Shown here: positions 56,270-64,000 of the stretch, piece after piece
Layout: each line of letters begins with the position of its first letter
Numbering within the stretch: the first letter of the stretch is position 1
NCBI RefSeq assembly: GCF_000524475.1
Contig: NZ_BAVQ01000023.1
Coordinates: 125,962-189,961, forward strand
Source: Tomitella biformata AHU 1821
GTDB lineage: Bacteria > Actinomycetota > Actinomycetes > Mycobacteriales > Mycobacteriaceae
DNA: 64,000 bases
Reading direction: 5' to 3'
Program-made: the position numbers and the translations under genes
The notes under the pieces: model-generated
What the model was told of the DNA's origin: nothing
Seen by the model: only the letters and a program-made list of their open reading frames with translations
The model's database searches: none

Positions 56270-57790
56270 TCAGTCGGCCCAGGGGTGAGGCTGGGTGTCC
56301 AGACCCAGGTAGACGCTCTTCTGCCGTGAGTAGGCGGCGATCCCAGCCCGGCCCTTCTCGACGCCGAGTCCGCTCTCCTTCACCCCGCCGAAGGGGGTGG
56401 AGATGCTGAACTGCTTATAGGTGTTGACCCAGACCGTGCCTGCGGCCAGCCTGCGCGCGAGCGGCCAGGCCCGGCGGTAGTCGCCGGTCCAGATGCCCGC
56501 GGCTAGCCCGTAGACGGAATCGTTGGCCATCGCGACCAGGTCCTCCTCGCCGTCGAAGGGCAGCGCCACCAGGACGGGCCCGAAGATCTCCTCCTGGCAG
56601 GCGCGGGCGTCGTTGCCCAGGCCCTCGATGACCGTCGGCGGGTAGTAGGCGCCGCCGCGGAGCCGGTCCTCGTCCGGGATCGCGCCGCCGCACAGCACCC
56701 GCCCGCCCTCGGCGCGGGCCAGGTCCACGTACGCCGCCACGCTGTCGCGGTGTGCCGGGTGCACCATCGGCCCCACCTGGGTGCGCGGGTCCAGGCCCGG
56801 CCCGACGCGCAGCTGGGACGCCTTGCGCGCCAACGTGTCCACGAACTCGCGGTAGATCTTGCGGTCGACGAACAGCCGTGAGCCCGCGACGCAGCTCTGG
56901 CCGGTGGAGGAGAAGATCCCGTACAGCACGCCGTTGACCGCGACGTCGACGTCCGCGTCGTCGAGCACGATGGTCGGCGACTTCCCGCCCAGCTCGAGCG
57001 AGACGGGGATCAGCCGCTCGGCGCCGTGGTGGGCGATCCGCCGGCCGGTGGCCGTGCCGCCGGTGAAGGTCACCTTGCCCACGCCGGGGTGGGTCACGAT
57101 GGCCTCCCCCAACACCGAGCCGCGGCCGGGGAGCACCGAGAGCAGCCCCTTCGGCAGGCCTGACTCGTCGATCAGCCGGCCCAGCGCCAGCGAGACCAGG
57201 GGCGTCCACTCGGCGGGCTTGAGCACGACCGCGTTGCCCGCGGCGAGCGCCGGCGCGATCTTCTGCGCGTCGCTGGCCACCGGCGAGTTCCACGGCGCGA
57301 TCGCCCCGATGACCCCGATCGGCTCATGCACGCTCATCGTCAGGGAGTTGCCCCGGCGCGAGGTCAGCTCGTCGTCGCCGGTCTCGAGCGCCGCCGCGAA
57401 GTAGCGGAACGTGCCGGCCGCGCTTGCGACCAGCGCCGTCGTCTCCGCCAGCGTCTTTCCGGTGTTGTAGGTCTGCAGCAGCGCCAGCCTCGCCGCGCCC
57501 GCCTCGATCGCGTCGGCGATGCGGACCAGGTGGCGGGCCCGCTGATGCGGCAGCAGGTCGCGCCACGCGGGGTCCGCGGCCGCCGCCGCCCCGGCCCGCG
57601 CGGCCGCGTCGACGTCGTCTGCGGTGGCCTGGCCGACGCGCTGGAGCACGTCGCCGGTGGCGGGGTCGAGCACCGCCGACTCGGGGCCGCCACCCCTGCG
57701 CCAGCGGCCGCCAACGAGGATCTCGTCGGGCACCGGCACGAAGGCCTGGCCGGCCGCGGCGGTGGTGGGCTCTGCGATCACGGTGCTCAT
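56270..57790 (-). CDS. Aldehyde dehydrogenase
   Basis: 506-aa NAD(P)-dependent aldehyde dehydrogenase. NAD-domain motifs GVIGAIAPWNSPV and KPAEWTPL, the general base in VSLELGGKSPTIVLDDADV (Glu), and the nucleophile in STGQSCVAGSRLFVDR (Cys). The C-terminus has NTYKQFSISTPFGGVKESGL. ATG 57790 overlaps the MFS stop by 4 bp; the frame continues open upstream but only antisense to sense in the transporter. In this island it would oxidise the aldehyde made by the ThDP decarboxylase or from the ring-cleavage side chain. Confidence 0.93.
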   Translation of the reverse strand: MSTVIAEPTTAAAGQAFVPVPDEILVGGRWRRGGGPESAVLDPATGDVLQRVGQATADDVDAAARAGAAAAADPAWRDLLPHQRARHLVRIADAIEAGAARLALLQTYNTGKTLAETTALVASAAGTFRYFAAALETGDDELTSRRGNSLTMSVHEPIGVIGAIAPWNSPVASDAQKIAPALAAGNAVVLKPAEWTPLVSLALGRLIDESGLPKGLLSVLPGRGSVLGEAIVTHPGVGKVTFTGGTATGRRIAHHGAERLIPVSLELGGKSPTIVLDDADVDVAVNGVLYGIFSSTGQSCVAGSRLFVDRKIYREFVDTLARKASQLRVGPGLDPRTQVGPMVHPAHRDSVAAYVDLARAEGGRVLCGGAIPDEDRLRGGAYYPPTVIEGLGNDARACQEEIFGPVLVALPFDGEEDLVAMANDSVYGLAAGIWTGDYRRAWPLARRLAAGTVWVNTYKQFSISTPFGGVKESGLGVEKGRAGIAAYSRQKSVYLGLDTQPHPWAD

Positions 57791-59166
57791 TGGTTGATCT
57801 CCTCTAGCGTCTTCTCCTTGGTCTCCACCGCGAAGAGTCCGACTGCGACGGCGCCGATCAGCGCGACCACGGCGAACACCCCGAAGACCCAGACCAGCGA
57901 GTTGTCGGTGTGCTGGAGCACCTGCCCCACGACCAGTGGGCCGAGGATGATGCCGAGTCGGCCGCTGGCGCCGCCGAACGCGCAGCCCATCGCCCGCATC
58001 CTGGTGGGGTACAGCTCCGCGGTGTAGACATAGAGCGCCATGTTGACCGCGAAGATGAACAGCGCCGAGCCGGCGGCCCAGAACAGGACGTTCACCGCGG
58101 AGCCCGTGCCGAAGCCGGCGAGCAGGAACAGCAGGATGCTGGACATCATCAGCCCGCCCGCGATGCAGACGCGGCGGCCGGCGTGGTCGATCATGAGCGC
58201 GACGATGATGCAGCCGATCAAACCGGCGACGCTGGTGACGATGCTGTAGTGCAGCGCCGTGGACACGTCGACCTTGAACACCTTGGTGAACAGCGTCGGC
58301 AGCCAGGACGCGATGCCGTAGTTGACGAAGTACGCGGTGAGCCACGCGGCGGAGAGCATCAGCGTCCGGCGCAGGTAGATCCCCTTGAACAGGTCCGAGA
58401 ACGTGGACCTGCCCCCGCCGGCCGAGCCGATGCCCAGCGGTTTCGCCTCCGGCAGCGGCTCGCCGAACTGGTCGATCACCGCCGTCTCGATCCGGCGCAT
58501 CGATGCCTCCGCCTCCTCCATCCGGCCACGGGAGGCGAGCCAGCGCGGGGACTCCGGCAGCCGCCAGAGCAGCGGGGCCAGCACGATCGGCGCGGCGCCC
58601 ATCATGAACAGCACCTTGTAGCCGAGGTTCGGCACCACCCACGAGGACACGATCGCGGAGGCAACGAGGCCGATCGGGAAGATGACCTCGTACATCAAGA
58701 CGAACCGGCCGCGCTTGTGCGCCTTGGTGATCTCGCCGATGTAGCTGGCCGCGATGGGCACCTCCGCGCCCAGGCCGACGCCCTGGATGAAGCGGAAGAT
58801 CAGGAACCACTCGAGGCTATCGGTCCATCCCATCGCGAAGCTCATGATCGCGTAGATGACCAGGGAGACGACGATAACGTGGAGGCGCCCGACCCGGTCC
58901 GCGAGCCAGCCCCCGCCGAGCGCTCCCAGCAGCATGCCGATGCCGCCGATGGCGATCACCCACGCGATGCCGCTGGCGGTCAGGTTCCACTTGGGGACCA
59001 GGACCGGCAGCGAGTAGGCGATCATCAACTGGTCGAATCCGTCGAAGAAGGTGACGGCTCCGACGATCACGCGCGCCTTGATGTGCCAGCGGCTGAGCGG
59101 GAGCCGCTCCAACCGGGCGCTGATCATCTCTTCAGCGCCGGTCACCTGTGGCGAGGTAATAGTCAT
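57787..59166 (-). CDS. MFS transporter, aromatic-acid/sugar-porter type
   Basis: 459-aa, 12-TM importer. TM1 FFDGFDQLMIAYSLPVLVP has the D-G-x-D motif typical of the aromatic acid:H+ symporter group. GGWLADRVGRLHVIVV is the loop 2-3 motif, and YVYTAELYPTRMRAMGCAFG the second-half signature. ATG 59166 follows AAGGATCCCC. It is coupled to the aldehyde dehydrogenase by a 4-bp overlap, and element C (59219-59245) lies upstream. It likely imports the aromatic growth substrate of the island (inference). Confidence 0.9.
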   Translation of the reverse strand: MTITSPQVTGAEEMISARLERLPLSRWHIKARVIVGAVTFFDGFDQLMIAYSLPVLVPKWNLTASGIAWVIAIGGIGMLLGALGGGWLADRVGRLHVIVVSLVIYAIMSFAMGWTDSLEWFLIFRFIQGVGLGAEVPIAASYIGEITKAHKRGRFVLMYEVIFPIGLVASAIVSSWVVPNLGYKVLFMMGAAPIVLAPLLWRLPESPRWLASRGRMEEAEASMRRIETAVIDQFGEPLPEAKPLGIGSAGGGRSTFSDLFKGIYLRRTLMLSAAWLTAYFVNYGIASWLPTLFTKVFKVDVSTALHYSIVTSVAGLIGCIIVALMIDHAGRRVCIAGGLMMSSILLFLLAGFGTGSAVNVLFWAAGSALFIFAVNMALYVYTAELYPTRMRAMGCAFGGASGRLGIILGPLVVGQVLQHTDNSLVWVFGVFAVVALIGAVAVGLFAVETKEKTLEEINQ

Positions 59167-59218
59167 GGGGATCCTTAGCCTGTGCTCGAACCAGAGTCGG
59201 GGTGACTTGTCTTAGCTC

Positions 59219-59245
59219 TAAGTCTTTTACCACTAAGATGTAATC
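59219..59245. promoter_or_regulatory. Aromatic-island element C
   Basis: TAAGTCTTTTACCACTAAGA and following TGTAATC. 27-bp match to elements A and B, with a wider CTTAG ... CTAAG dyad. Between the MFS gene and the divergent permease gene. Confidence 0.6.
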
Positions 59246-59334
59246 TCACACACACCGGTTTCGTCAAGGGTTGATTTTTACACAAGCCTTCTGATATGAC
59301 TATCGCGGCGGCAGGCTGGCCGTACGATGAGTCG

Positions 59335-61308
59335 ATGCCGCACCTTGCGAGGTCTGCTCGTCGGATCTTCCTCGGCCCCGCGCTGCGCGATGACAAACTC
59401 GCCGGGCAATTGCTCACAAAACGTCTGGCCCTGCCCATTTTCGCGTCGGACCCGCTGTCCTCGGTGGCCTACGCGACGCAGGAGATCCTGCTCATCCTCT
59501 CGCTCGGCGGGCTGGCGTATCTGTACCTGACGCCCTACCTTGGCGCGGCCGTCGTGCTGCTCTTGGCCGTCGTGGTGCTGTCCTACCGCCAGGTGGTGCA
59601 CGCGTACCCGAGCGGCGGCGGCTCCTACGAGGTGGCGTCGAAGAACCTCGGGCCGAGCGCTGGCCTGACCGTGGCCAGCGCCCTGCTGATCGACTACGTG
59701 ATGACGGTCGCCGTGTCGGTGGCCGCGGGCGTCGACAATCTGATCTCCGCGGTCCCCGCGCTCAACAGCTACCGGGTGACGTTGGCCGTCGGGTTCATCG
59801 TCATCCTCACGGCCATGAACCTGCGCGGAGCGCGCGAGTCCGGCAAGGCGTTCGCCGTCCCCACCTACGCGTTTATCGCGGGCGTCCTGGCGCTGATCGT
59901 GACGGGGCTGATCCAGCTGGCAGTCGGCTCCGCACCCGTGGCGGAGAGTGCCGGCTACACGATCACCCCGGAGGTCTCGGGCCTGACCGGGCTAGCGCTC
60001 GTGTTCTTCGCGCTACGCGCGTTCTCCTCCGGCTGCACCGCGCTGACCGGCGTCGAGGCCATCTCCAACGGGGTGCCCGCGTTCCGAAAGCCCAAGAGCC
60101 GCAACGCCGCGATGACACTGGTGATCATGGGCACCGCGGCGATCACCATGTTCGCGGGCATCACCGCCCTGGCCATCATCAGCAAGGTCCACATCGCGAG
60201 CAACACCTGCGACCTGGTCGGCTTCGCCGGGGACTGCGCCACCGCGCCGCAGCGCACCGTGATCGCCCAGATCGCGGCCGCGGTCTTCGGCGGGCACTCC
60301 AACGTGGGCTTCTACTACATCCAGGCGGCGACGGTTCTGATCCTCGTCCTCGCCGCGAACACCGCCTACAACGGCTTCCCCCTGCTCGCGTCGGTCCTGG
60401 GCCGGGACCACTACCTACCCCACCAGCTGCACCACCGCGGCGATCGTCTGACCTACAGCAACGGCATCATTTTGTTGGCGCTCGCAGCCGGCGCGCTAAT
60501 CATCGTCTTCCAGGCCTCCGTGACCCACCTGATCCAGATGTACATCCTCGGCGTGTTCACCTCGTTCACCCTCAGCCAGGCCGGGATGGTGCGGCATTGG
60601 ACCCGGCTACTGGCCGGCGAGCAGGACTCCGCCGAGCGTCGCAGGATCCGGGCCCGACGCCTGCTCAACGGCACCGGCTCGATCCTGACCGGCGCCGTCC
60701 TGGTGATCGTCACCATCAGCAAATTCACTGAGGGCGCCTATCTGGTGGTTATCGCGATGCCCATCCTGTTCACCGTCATGCGCGCGGTCCGCAAGCATTA
60801 CGACGGCGTCTCGAAGCAAATGGAGCTCGACGCGGACAGCTTCATCCTCCCCGCCGACGTCCACGCGATCGTGCTGGTCTCCGAGCTGAACAGACCCACC
60901 GCGCAGGCGCTGGCCTATGCCCGCGTCGCCCATCCCTCCGAGCTGGAGGCCGTCACCGTGGAGTCCGAGGGGACGGCCGCGCTGCAGAAGAAGTGGGACA
61001 CGCTGGAGGTACCGGTGCCGCTGAAGGTCCTCGAGTCCTCTTACCGCGAGATGACCCGGCCGATCGTGCGATACGTCAAGTCGCTCAGCAAGTCTGGGAC
61101 GATCGTCACCGTCTATCTGCCCGAGTACATCGTGGGGCATTGGTGGGAGCAGATCCTGCACAACCAGTCCGCGCTGCGCCTGAAGAGTCGACTGCTGTTT
61201 ATGCCAGGCGTGGCGGTGACGAGTGTGCCGTGGCTGCTCGAGTCGGCGCACCGCCGTGGGCCGCCGAAGCCCAAGCCCACGCCGGGCGATGTGCGGCGCG
61301 GGCTCTGA
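59335..61308 (+). CDS. APC-superfamily permease (KimA/Rv2690c-like)
   Basis: 657-aa membrane protein. Twelve TM helices in residues ~35-480 with the APC start FASDPLSSVAYATQEIL, YPSGGGSYEVASKNLGP (TM1-3 region) and SGCTALTGVEAISNGVPAF (TM6 loop). A ~150-residue cytoplasmic C-terminal domain ends with basic PPKPKPTPGDVRRGL. This layout matches actinobacterial Rv2690c-type proteins and Bacillus KimA, a K+ importer; amino-acid transport is the older annotation. ATG 59335 starts in the conserved N-terminus (HLARSARRIFLGPAL). Divergent from the aromatic MFS gene but probably unrelated to it. Confidence 0.88.
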   Translation: MPHLARSARRIFLGPALRDDKLAGQLLTKRLALPIFASDPLSSVAYATQEILLILSLGGLAYLYLTPYLGAAVVLLLAVVVLSYRQVVHAYPSGGGSYEVASKNLGPSAGLTVASALLIDYVMTVAVSVAAGVDNLISAVPALNSYRVTLAVGFIVILTAMNLRGARESGKAFAVPTYAFIAGVLALIVTGLIQLAVGSAPVAESAGYTITPEVSGLTGLALVFFALRAFSSGCTALTGVEAISNGVPAFRKPKSRNAAMTLVIMGTAAITMFAGITALAIISKVHIASNTCDLVGFAGDCATAPQRTVIAQIAAAVFGGHSNVGFYYIQAATVLILVLAANTAYNGFPLLASVLGRDHYLPHQLHHRGDRLTYSNGIILLALAAGALIIVFQASVTHLIQMYILGVFTSFTLSQAGMVRHWTRLLAGEQDSAERRRIRARRLLNGTGSILTGAVLVIVTISKFTEGAYLVVIAMPILFTVMRAVRKHYDGVSKQMELDADSFILPADVHAIVLVSELNRPTAQALAYARVAHPSELEAVTVESEGTAALQKKWDTLEVPVPLKVLESSYREMTRPIVRYVKSLSKSGTIVTVYLPEYIVGHWWEQILHNQSALRLKSRLLFMPGVAVTSVPWLLESAHRRGPPKPKPTPGDVRRGL

Positions 61309-61324
61309 GAACGGAGGATTCGCC

Positions 61325-61825
61325 ATGGCTGAGCACCACAACTCGATCCGTCGCGCAGTATCCGGGACCGCCAGCCGGATGCTGCGCACCCGCTGGCTGG
61401 TGCGCGCACCGATCACCCTGTACCGCGCGCGTCTCGGCTTCCTGATGGGCCCGCGGTTTTTGCTGCTCGAGCACATCGGCCGCAAGTCCGGGCAGACCCG
61501 CTATGTGGTCCTCGAGGTCATTCTGCATCCGAGTGCCAGCACGTACGTAGTGGCATCGGGGTTCGGCGGCCATGCACAGTGGTTCCAGAATATCTCGGCC
61601 AACCCTGCGGTGCGGCTCCACATCGGCAGCCGCGCGCCCCTGCCCGCGACGGCCCGGACGCTGTCGCCCGGCGAGGCCGAGACCGCCCTCGCCCTGTACG
61701 CCCAAGCTCATCCCAAGGCGTGGGCGGCCATCCAGCCGGTGCTGGAGCGGACCCTTGAATGGGGCGAGGCAGCGGGCGGAGCCGGGGACCTGCCGCTGGC
61801 CGAGTTCACGCTCGACGGCCGCTGA
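61325..61825 (+). CDS. Ddn-like F420/deazaflavin-dependent oxidoreductase family protein
   Basis: 166-aa split-barrel protein of the nitroreductase/deazaflavin-dependent family typical of F420-producing actinobacteria. LLEHIGRKSGQTRYVVLEVI is the family hallmark, then YVVASGFGGHAQWFQNISAN and PAVRLHIGSR. ATG 61325 has GGAGG 6 nt upstream; it is 16 bp after the permease gene, so the two may be co-transcribed. Substrate unknown (quinones and many drugs are known for relatives). Confidence 0.88.
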   Translation: MAEHHNSIRRAVSGTASRMLRTRWLVRAPITLYRARLGFLMGPRFLLLEHIGRKSGQTRYVVLEVILHPSASTYVVASGFGGHAQWFQNISANPAVRLHIGSRAPLPATARTLSPGEAETALALYAQAHPKAWAAIQPVLERTLEWGEAAGGAGDLPLAEFTLDGR

Positions 61826-61844
61826 CCCCCAGGCCAAGCGCTGG

Positions 61845-62330
61845 TCAGTCCCGCGGGGGCAGTTGAACCGAAGTTCCGGGGCCGCCAAAGAAGCCCGCCG
61901 AGCCGGTGACACTCTGCGGGGTGATCATCCCGACCGAGGCGCGCACGGGCCCGGCCGCCGGCAGGATCCCGTTGAGCACCACATTCGTCCACTCGGTGGC
62001 GTCGCCGCGGCTAGTCCGGCAGTGGTAGTACACGTCGTACTCGCCGGTGTGCAGGTCGGTGAAGGTGTGCGCGGCGCTGGGGTCCTCCGCGCTGAGCTCG
62101 ATGCGCCCCTCGGCCAACGGCGCCGGATGCCCGAACACCGCGATCGGCTTCTCCGCGCCCCGCGGATACACCGCCACACGGCACACGTCGCCGTCGGACG
62201 CGTGCGGATAGAAAACGCTGACCGTGATGGATTGCGCCGACCCGGCGGCGGTGATCTCGAGTGCTCCGGCGTCGCCCTCGGTCTTCTCCTGCCCGAGGCC
62301 GGTCCGGCCCTGCCCTGCTACGAAAGCCAT
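61845..62330 (-). CDS. Protein of unknown function, beta-rich
   Basis: 161 aa. No family recognised. Predicted beta strands dominate (ITVSVFYPHASDGDVCRVAV, GEYDVYYHCRTSRGDATEWT), with a Gly-rich C-terminus (GSAGFFGGPGTSVQLPPRD) and no signal peptide. It lies 16 bp before (downstream of) the MerR-clamp gene on the same strand, hence probably co-transcribed with it. No function is assigned. Confidence 0.6.
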   Translation of the reverse strand: MAFVAGQGRTGLGQEKTEGDAGALEITAAGSAQSITVSVFYPHASDGDVCRVAVYPRGAEKPIAVFGHPAPLAEGRIELSAEDPSAAHTFTDLHTGEYDVYYHCRTSRGDATEWTNVVLNGILPAAGPVRASVGMITPQSVTGSAGFFGGPGTSVQLPPRD

Positions 62331-62346
62331 TACGCCAGTCTAGCCG

Positions 62347-63390
62347 CTAGGTTGCCGCGGTCGGCATGGCGAGCGTGGTGAGGTCCCCGTGGTCGGCGGA
62401 GCGGATCGTGGCCGGCAAAGCGCTCCCGCGCAGGTCCAGGAGCAGGTCCGCGCCGATCGCGCTGGCGACTCCCGGATACAGCGTCGCCATCTCGAAGGAC
62501 ACGTCCGCATCGGGCCCGTTCACACTCGCCGGCACCGTTACGCCGTCGATCGCGATCTCGCCCGGCCGGGCCCCCAGCGCGATGACTCCGACCGGGTTCT
62601 CCTCCAGCGCGCGGAGCAGGCTGGTCTTCGCGATGACGACGCGGGTGGTCACCTCCGGCAGCGCGTCGAGCATCGCCCGGTAGTCCGGGAACGGCTCCGC
62701 CAGCAGTCGGCAGGGGATGTCGTCGCGGCCGGCCAGGATCAGCCGTAGCTCCTGGCGTCCCGCCGCGAGCACCGCCCGTGGGCTGCGGCGAAGCTGAGGC
62801 AGGCAGCCGCGCAGATCGTCCGCGTCCACCGTCGCCTCCCAGGTCGTGGCGGCCGGCTCGAGGGTCGCGAGAGTGCGGGTGGCGAGGCGGTATCGGTCCG
62901 TGGCGACCAGGGTGACGGCCTCAGGACCGACCACCACGCGCACCCCGTTCAGGACCGCCAGCCCCGGCTCCCGTGTGGTGGCCGTGAGGACCTGCTCGAT
63001 GGCCGCGGCCAGCACTGGACCGCTCAACACCGCCACCGTGGTCCGCGGCTCGCTATCCAATGACGCTGTGATGACGGCGGCCTGCTGCTGGGCCGTCGCG
63101 GCATCGCCGACCACCTTGCGCACATGCTCCTCCACCAGCCGCTGCGCCTCGCCGGGATCGGCCCGCAGGACCGATTCGACGCCGGCGAGGGGCATGCCGA
63201 TCTCCCGCAGCCGCCGCAGGAGGACGGCCCGGTCGAGCTGGCCGGGGTCATAGAAGCGGTAGCCGGAGGAGGCGTCGACCTCCGCGGGGACAAGGACCTG
63301 GGAGTCGGCGTAGAAGCGCAGCGCGCTCGCCGTCAGGCCGCTCTGCTGGGCGAAGGCGCCGATGGACATCAGCTCAGAATTGGTCACCAC
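62347..63390 (-). CDS. MerR HTH fused to DNA-polymerase-III beta-clamp-like domain
   Basis: 347-aa two-part protein. Residues ~8-115: MerR winged helix (MSIGAFAQQSGLTASALRFY, GYRFYDPGQLDRAVLLRRLR) and dimer coil. Residues ~125-340: sliding-clamp-like fold, recognisable by ALTLVATDRYRLATR-type strand (here EAVTLVATDRYRLATRTLAT), LRLILAGRDDIPCRLL and the end PDADVSFEMATLYPGVASAI. Canonical clamps have three such domains; here only one or two remain, so it cannot be the replicative clamp. The clamp-like part probably senses a ligand or partner. The start may be GTG 63390 (near-leaderless from the promoter at 63394-63424) or ATG 63369. Divergent from a hemerythrin gene. Confidence 0.85.
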   Translation of the reverse strand: MVTNSELMSIGAFAQQSGLTASALRFYADSQVLVPAEVDASSGYRFYDPGQLDRAVLLRRLREIGMPLAGVESVLRADPGEAQRLVEEHVRKVVGDAATAQQQAAVITASLDSEPRTTVAVLSGPVLAAAIEQVLTATTREPGLAVLNGVRVVVGPEAVTLVATDRYRLATRTLATLEPAATTWEATVDADDLRGCLPQLRRSPRAVLAAGRQELRLILAGRDDIPCRLLAEPFPDYRAMLDALPEVTTRVVIAKTSLLRALEENPVGVIALGARPGEIAIDGVTVPASVNGPDADVSFEMATLYPGVASAIGADLLLDLRGSALPATIRSADHGDLTTLAMPTAAT

Positions 63391-63393
63391 GCA

Positions 63394-63424
63394 ATCATGG
63401 GCCTTCCACCAGGATGAGGGTCAA
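63394..63424 (-). promoter_or_regulatory. Possible MerR-type promoter of the MerR-clamp gene
   Basis: On the minus strand TTGACC (63424-63419) and CATGAT (63399-63394) are 19 bp apart, the spacing typical of MerR-controlled promoters. On the plus strand TACAAT (63441-63446) is a good -10 box for the hemerythrin gene. Confidence 0.45.
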
Positions 63425-63476
63425 CACATTTAAGTCGGACTACAATCCTCCTATCGTCGACACCCAGGAGCACGCC

Positions 63477-63920
63477 ATGGCCCGCGAGACCCTCAGCAGC
63501 GCCCTCGAACGCGAGCATCAGGAGATCGACGCCGCAATCGAGGCCTATGCCGCCTCGCTCGACCCCGCCGACCTGCGCGCCGCCCTCACCGCCCTACGCC
63601 GGCACATCTACCTCGAGGAGAAGTACCTGTTCCCGCCCCTGCGCGACGGCGGCCTGCTCGGCCCGATCTTCGTGATGCTGCGCGAGCACGGAGAGCTCTG
63701 GGCTGCGATGGCGCTGATCGACGCCCGGCTGGCCGCCGACGAGGACGCGATCGCCGCCTGCCGGGATCTGCTCGCCCGGCTGGCCGCGCACAACGACAAG
63801 GAGGAGCCGATCGTCTATCCGGAGGTCGACAAGATCGCACACGCCGACGCCGTCCTGGAATTGCTCTCCGGTGCGACCATGCCCGACGGCTGGGCGTGCG
63901 AGCGTGCCCCGGCAAACTAG
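63477..63920 (+). CDS. Hemerythrin-domain protein
   Basis: 147-aa four-helix non-haem diiron protein. The ligand set is complete: H14 (LEREHQEID), H43 and E47 (RRHIYLEEKYLFPPL), H71 (REHGELW), and H105 with E109 (AHNDKEEPIVYPEVD). Such proteins bind O2, nitric oxide or peroxide, or repair iron centres. ATG 63477 has CAGGAG 6 nt upstream. Divergent from the MerR-clamp regulator, which is the likely controller. No other redox gene is visible before the window ends. Confidence 0.92.
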   Translation: MARETLSSALEREHQEIDAAIEAYAASLDPADLRAALTALRRHIYLEEKYLFPPLRDGGLLGPIFVMLREHGELWAAMALIDARLAADEDAIAACRDLLARLAAHNDKEEPIVYPEVDKIAHADAVLELLSGATMPDGWACERAPAN

Positions 63921-64000
63921 CCGATCATGACCGAACTCACAAGACCCCCACCTGCAGCGATCCAATCCGACTCCTCTCGTCCACCATGAGGCCCCGGGGA

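Noticed and set aside
63927-63989. 20-codon frame near the right edge
   Set aside because: No ribosome site, no motif; most likely chance.

Overview
The window is high-GC chromosomal DNA from a mycolic-acid-type actinobacterium (order Mycobacteriales; the Gordonia/Dietzia/Tsukamurella/Rhodococcus/Nocardia neighbourhood fits, but the genus cannot be fixed by eye). Pointers are the divergent rsmI/pmt pair, a YtrA-type GntR regulator, a WXG100-like/DUF1023 pair, a Rv2690c-like permease, a Ddn-like protein, malate:quinone oxidoreductase and a 6C-type small RNA. No rRNA, tRNA, insertion sequence, prophage or CRISPR array was seen.

Layout. 1-8.3 kb: rsmI (cut by the left edge), pmt, a small regulator, stress-type enzymes, then 3-hydroxyacyl-CoA dehydrogenase and oleate hydratase. 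8.5-13.6 kb: an IclR regulator divergent from a DUF1214 / SDR / sulfotransferase / HMG-CoA-lyase operon. 13.7-24.1 kb: a cell-surface island. At its core is a translationally coupled minus-strand operon encoding three SipW-type (TasA/camelysin-like) exported proteins, two SipW-type signal peptidases and a Thr-rich surface protein. Around it lie four secreted proteins that all end in a glycine-rich linker plus a GSLGSL-type hydrophobic tail; two of these are recent duplicates. This is the most interesting part of the window.

24.5-31.2 kb: a BASS transporter with a structured leader, a 6C RNA, an azoreductase, an aldo/keto reductase, a patch of gene remnants (excalibur and flavin monooxygenase), and stress genes (Asp23-like, CsbD). 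31.5-39 kb: a GCS2 ligase, a secreted CocE-type hydrolase, mqo with a divergent LysR regulator, and a pentapeptide-repeat protein. 39.1-43.8 kb: a HEAT protein with a MerR-HEAT fusion under a MerR-type 19-bp-spacer promoter, then a hydrolase / PF10118 / PDR-reductase operon. 43.8-45.8 kb: the WXG100-like/DUF1023 pair.

46-59.2 kb: an aromatic-catabolism island. A MarR regulator precedes three minus-strand transcription units: a Rieske oxygenase with its reductase and a small helical protein; a meta-cleavage set (extradiol dioxygenase, C-C hydrolase, cupin, two SDRs, TPP-dependent decarboxylase, FAD monooxygenase); and an MFS importer with an aldehyde dehydrogenase. The same ~27-bp element lies upstream of all three, which suggests one regulon. 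The substrate cannot be named from sequence alone. 59.3-64 kb: an APC/KimA-like permease, a Ddn-like protein, an unknown protein, and a MerR regulator fused to a sliding-clamp-like domain, divergent from a hemerythrin gene.
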